DNA of 9,320 bases from Pseudomonadota bacterium. GTDB taxonomy: Bacteria > Pseudomonadota > Gammaproteobacteria > Xanthomonadales > Rhodanobacteraceae. The stretch spans positions 1 to 9,320 of the forward strand of contig JAJYDI010000078.1 in the NCBI GenBank assembly GCA_021777635.1, read 5' to 3'. Shown here piece by piece: positions 5,135-9,320 of the stretch (position 1 is its first letter; every line of letters starts with the position of its first letter). A model generated the notes under the pieces. It was not told the origin of the DNA and ran no database searches. It worked only from the letters and a program-made list of their open reading frames with translations. The position numbers and the translations under genes are program-made.

Positions 5135-6637
5135 ATGGACCTGCAGCGCATCGAGAGCGACATCGGCAGCCTGTGGGATGACGAAGTGGTGCCGCAGCTG
5201 ACCGACTACATCCGCATCCCCAACAAGTCGCCGATGTTCGATCCGCAGTGGGCCGAGCACGGTCACATGGACGCCGCGGTCGCGCTGCTGGAGCGCTGGG
5301 CGCGCGACAAGCTTCCCGACCTCCCCGGTGCGACGCTGGAGGTCGTGCGGCTGCCGGGGCGCACACCGCTGATTTTCATGGACGTGCCGGCGAGCATCGG
5401 ATCGCCGGCGCGCGCGGATGACACCGTGCTGCTCTACGGTCATCTCGACAAGCAGCCGGAGATGAATGGCTGGGCCGACGGGACGGGTCCGTGGACGCCG
5501 GTGCGCAAGGGTGACAAGCTGTTCGGTCGCGGCGGCGCCGATGACGGCTACGCGCTGTTCGGTGCGCTGGCGGCGCTGCTGGCGCTGCGCGGGCAGGGCG
5601 TGCCGCACGCGCGTTGCGTGATCCTGATCGAGGCCTGCGAGGAGTCCGGCAGCTACGACCTGCCGCACTACGTCGATCACCTCGCCGCGCGCATCGGCAG
5701 GCCGTCACTGGTGGTGTGCCTGGACTCGGGTTGCGGCAACTACGAGCAGCTGTGGCTGACCACCAGCCTGCGCGGGATGACCGGCGGCGTGCTGCGCGTG
5801 CAGGTGCTGGAGGAGGGCGTGCATTCGGGCGACGCCTCCGGCGTGGTGCCGTCGAGCTTTCGCGTGCTGCGGCAGATCCTGTCGCGGCTGGAGGACGAGT
5901 TGACCGGCGCGATCCGTCCGCGCGAACTGCACGCCGAAATCCCCGCCCAGAGACGGGCGCAGGCGCGTGAAGCCGCTGCGGTGCTGGATGCCGACGTGTA
6001 CGCCAAGTTTCCGTTCCTGCCCGGCATGCGGCCGGTCGCCGACGACCTCGTCGAGCTGGTGCTCAACCGCACCTGGCGCCCGCAGCTCGCGGTCACCGGC
6101 GTCGAGGGCCTGCCGTCACTGGGCAGTGCCGGCAACGTGCTGCGTCCTTACACCGCCGTGAAGCTCAGCCTGCGCCTGCCGCCGACGCTGGACGGCGGCA
6201 AGGCCGGCGAGATCGTCAAACGCCTGCTCGAGCGCGACCCGCCCTACGGCTGCAAGGTCGGTTTCGAGCTGGAAAAGGCTTCCAGCGGCTGGAATGCACC
6301 ACCGCTGTCGCCATGGCTGGCGCAGTCGGTCGCCCAGGCCTCGCAGGCCGCGTTCGGTGCGCCGGCCGCATTCATGGGCGAGGGCGGGACGATTCCGTTC
6401 ATGGGCATGCTGGGCGAGAAGTTTCCCGGCGCGCAGTTTCTGATCACCGGCGTGCTCGGTCCGCACTCCAATGCCCACGGTCCCAACGAGTTTCTGCACA
6501 TCCCCACCGGCAAGCGCGTGTCGCAGGTGGTGGCGCAGGTGCTGGCCGACCACGCCGCCGCCAGCGGTCAGGGGCTGACCCGTGGCGCGGCGGCGCAGGC
6601 CGGACACGCGCAGCATGGAGTGCACGGCTGCTGTTGA
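5135..6637 (+). CDS. M20-family zinc metallopeptidase with Cys/His-rich C-terminal tail
   Basis: This 500-residue protein is an M20-family dinuclear zinc dipeptidase/carboxypeptidase-like enzyme, related to carnosinase/CNDP-type peptidases, probably cytosolic because no signal peptide is seen. Likely metal ligands and catalytic residues are His103 and Asp105 in YGHLDKQPE, bridging Asp136 in GRGGADD, general base Glu169 and ligand Glu170 in EACEESGS, Asp197 in CLDSG, and His448 in NAHGPNE. A lid/dimerisation domain carries VHSGDASG (His230), as in the family. The substrate cannot be named. The last residues, AGHAQHGVHGCC, hold three histidines and two terminal cysteines, which is unusual after the conserved fold ends near HIPTGKR. 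The ATG at 5135 has CCGGAG upstream; an out-of-frame ATG at 5130 is ignored. The gene converges on merA with 12 nt between the stop codons. Confidence 0.92.
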   Translation: MDLQRIESDIGSLWDDEVVPQLTDYIRIPNKSPMFDPQWAEHGHMDAAVALLERWARDKLPDLPGATLEVVRLPGRTPLIFMDVPASIGSPARADDTVLLYGHLDKQPEMNGWADGTGPWTPVRKGDKLFGRGGADDGYALFGALAALLALRGQGVPHARCVILIEACEESGSYDLPHYVDHLAARIGRPSLVVCLDSGCGNYEQLWLTTSLRGMTGGVLRVQVLEEGVHSGDASGVVPSSFRVLRQILSRLEDELTGAIRPRELHAEIPAQRRAQAREAAAVLDADVYAKFPFLPGMRPVADDLVELVLNRTWRPQLAVTGVEGLPSLGSAGNVLRPYTAVKLSLRLPPTLDGGKAGEIVKRLLERDPPYGCKVGFELEKASSGWNAPPLSPWLAQSVAQASQAAFGAPAAFMGEGGTIPFMGMLGEKFPGAQFLITGVLGPHSNAHGPNEFLHIPTGKRVSQVVAQVLADHAAASGQGLTRGAAAQAGHAQHGVHGCC

Positions 6638-6649
6638 ATGCGGCTCGCG

Positions 6650-8580
<1,931 letters not shown>

Positions 8581-8595
8581 GGTGAATCCTCCATC

Positions 8596-8946
8596 TCAGT
8601 AGAACCAGGGCAACACATAGGGAAATGCCAGCGCGATCAGCACCAGCATGATCACGACCCCGAACAGGATCTTGTAGGCGTTCCTGACGCGCGGCACGGC
8701 ACACACCGCGCCGGGTTGGCAGGCCGCCGCAGGGCGGAAGATGCGCCGCCAGGCGAACGCCAGCGCCACCACCGCTGCCGCGAGGAAATACGGGCGATAC
8801 GGCTCCAGCCGGGTCAGATTGCCGATCCAGGCGCCGCTCAGCCCAAGACCGACCAGCAGCAGCGGACCCAGACAACAGGCCGAGGCCAGCAACGCGGAAA
8901 TGCCGCTGACGGCGAGGATGCCCTTGTGCGGGTTGAGTTGCGCCAT
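8596..8946 (-). CDS. merT: Inner-membrane mercuric ion transporter MerT
   Basis: This 116-residue protein carries Hg(II) across the inner membrane to MerA. Three hydrophobic segments are visible: about 11-37, 52-67 and 92-110. Cys24-Cys25 lie in the first segment (SACCLGP), the conserved entry pair, and Cys76 and Cys82 lie in the cytoplasmic loop ([10 protein letters not shown]), the expected relay pair. All four cysteines of the three-helix MerT family are therefore kept, at the usual positions. The ATG at 8946 is preceded by AGGAA with about 6 nt spacing. It is the first gene after the mer operator and has a 15-nt gap to merP. No merC, merF, merE, merG or merB is seen in the window, so MerT is the only transporter visible here. 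Confidence 0.97.
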   Translation of the reverse strand: MAQLNPHKGILAVSGISALLASACCLGPLLLVGLGLSGAWIGNLTRLEPYRPYFLAAAVVALAFAWRRIFRPAAACQPGAVCAVPRVRNAYKILFGVVIMLVLIALAFPYVLPWFY

Positions 8947-8979
8947 GCCGGGTTCCTGCCGCCGCGGTGGATTGGGCTA

Positions 8980-9010
8980 AGCTTCGTCCCGTACTTCGGT
9001 ACGGAGTCAA
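8980..9010 (-). promoter_or_regulatory. mer operator and promoter for merTPA, between merT and merR
   Basis: Reading on the - strand, a perfect -35 box TTGACT (9010-9005) is followed by a 19-bp spacer, the unusually long spacing that MerR corrects by DNA distortion. The spacer contains the dyad CCGTAC-CGAA-GTACGG (8989-9004), whose half-sites match those I know from Tn501/Tn21 operators. The -10 at exactly 19 bp is GAAGCT (8985-8980), weaker than the classical TAAGGT. On the + strand the same segment carries the merR leader: TAAGCT (8978-8983) may be its -10, and GGAG (9003-9006) is its ribosome binding site. MerR bound here would therefore repress its own gene as well as gate merT. Confidence 0.9.
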
Positions 9011-9011
9011 G

Positions 9012-9320
9012 ATGGCCGCCACCCTCACCATCGGCCGCCTGGCCCAACGGGCCGGCGTCAACGTCGAGAGCGTGCGTTTTTATCAACGTCGGGGCTTGCT
9101 GGCCGAACCCGCCAGGCCGCTGGGCGGGATTCGCCGCTACGACGATGACGACGCACGCCGCATTCGCTTCATCAAGCAGAGCCAGACGCTCGGCTTCACG
9201 CTCGATGAAGTGGCCGAATTGCTGGCCCTGGACGATGGCCGGCACTGCCACGAGGCCGAGGCCCTGGCCGCAGGCAAGCTGGCCGTCGTGCGCGAGCGCA
9301 TCGCGCAACTGCGCCGGATC
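9012..9320 (+). CDS. merR: Mercury-responsive regulator MerR, 3' end cut by window
   Basis: This is the N-terminal 103 residues of a MerR transcription factor, which binds the mer operator as a dimer and activates the operon when it captures Hg(II). The winged helix-turn-helix is clear: [20 protein letters not shown] (residues 5-24) followed by QRRGLL and [19 protein letters not shown]. The first metal-binding cysteine is Cys79 in [16 protein letters not shown], matching the Cys82 region of Tn501 MerR (DGTHCEEA). The two downstream cysteines lie outside the window. The ATG at 9012 has GGAG at 9003-9006 with a 5-nt spacing. Only one base separates it from the -35 element of the divergent merT promoter. 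Cys79 with the flanking sequence favours mercury over CueR, ZntR or PbrR functions, as does the adjacent merTPA. Confidence 0.95.
   Translation, partial: MAATLTIGRLAQRAGVNVESVRFYQRRGLLAEPARPLGGIRRYDDDDARRIRFIKQSQTLGFTLDEVAELLALDDGRHCHEAEALAAGKLAVVRERIAQLRRI

Noticed and set aside
4065..5366. A 433-codon - strand frame ending in the SET domain
   Set aside because: The upstream part covers the ComEA-like gene in another frame and part of the divergent peptidase gene, with no domain. The SET protein starts at the tandem ATG codons near 4529.

Overview
The window is high-G+C DNA (roughly two thirds or more by eye), densely packed and protein coding throughout. It looks like the chromosome of a gammaproteobacterium of the Xanthomonadales/Lysobacterales type (Xanthomonadaceae or Rhodanobacteraceae). 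That placement rests on remembered gene order and protein style (sufS, sufU-like, acetyltransferase, Rieske ferredoxin; a 500-residue M20 peptidase; DUF3147) and is an inference, not a database result. No tRNA, rRNA, CRISPR array, insertion sequence or transposon end was recognised.

Region 1 (1-2578, + strand) is the distal end of a SUF iron-sulfur cluster operon. It holds the 3' part of sufS (cysteine desulfurase), a SufU-type partner protein, a GNAT acetyltransferase and a small Rieske [2Fe-2S] protein. The last three are joined by stop/start overlaps (GTGA and ATGA), so they are probably translated in a coupled way. SufS removes sulfur from cysteine, the SufU-like protein receives it or supports assembly, and the Rieske protein is a possible Fe-S client.

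Region 2 (2579-4957, - strand) runs towards region 1. In transcription order it encodes a secreted ComEA-like helix-hairpin-helix protein, a small stand-alone SET-domain protein, a RimJ/RimL-type acetyltransferase, a small DUF3147 membrane protein and a HutD/Ves-family protein. The last four are closely spaced (5, 49 and 1 nt gaps). The HutD stop codon abuts the Rieske stop codon inside one TGATCA palindrome.

Region 3 (4958-6637) is a 177-nt divergent intergenic region followed by a + strand gene for an M20-family metallopeptidase that ends in a short Cys/His-rich tail.

Region 4 (6650-9320) is a compact mercury-resistance locus. merT, merP and merA lie on the - strand, and merR is divergent on the + strand and cut by the window end. 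A recognisable MerR operator sits between merT and merR, with a TTGACT -35 box, a 19-bp spacer and a CCGTAC-N4-GTACGG dyad. Mercuric ion would be bound by periplasmic MerP, carried inward by MerT and reduced to Hg(0) by cytoplasmic MerA, under MerR control.

Nothing here proves an undescribed system. The points most worth a second look are the Cys/His tail on the M20 peptidase beside merA, the SET/GNAT gene pair, the acetyltransferase inside the SUF operon, the altered mer promoter, and the shared-arm hairpins after the ComEA-like gene.
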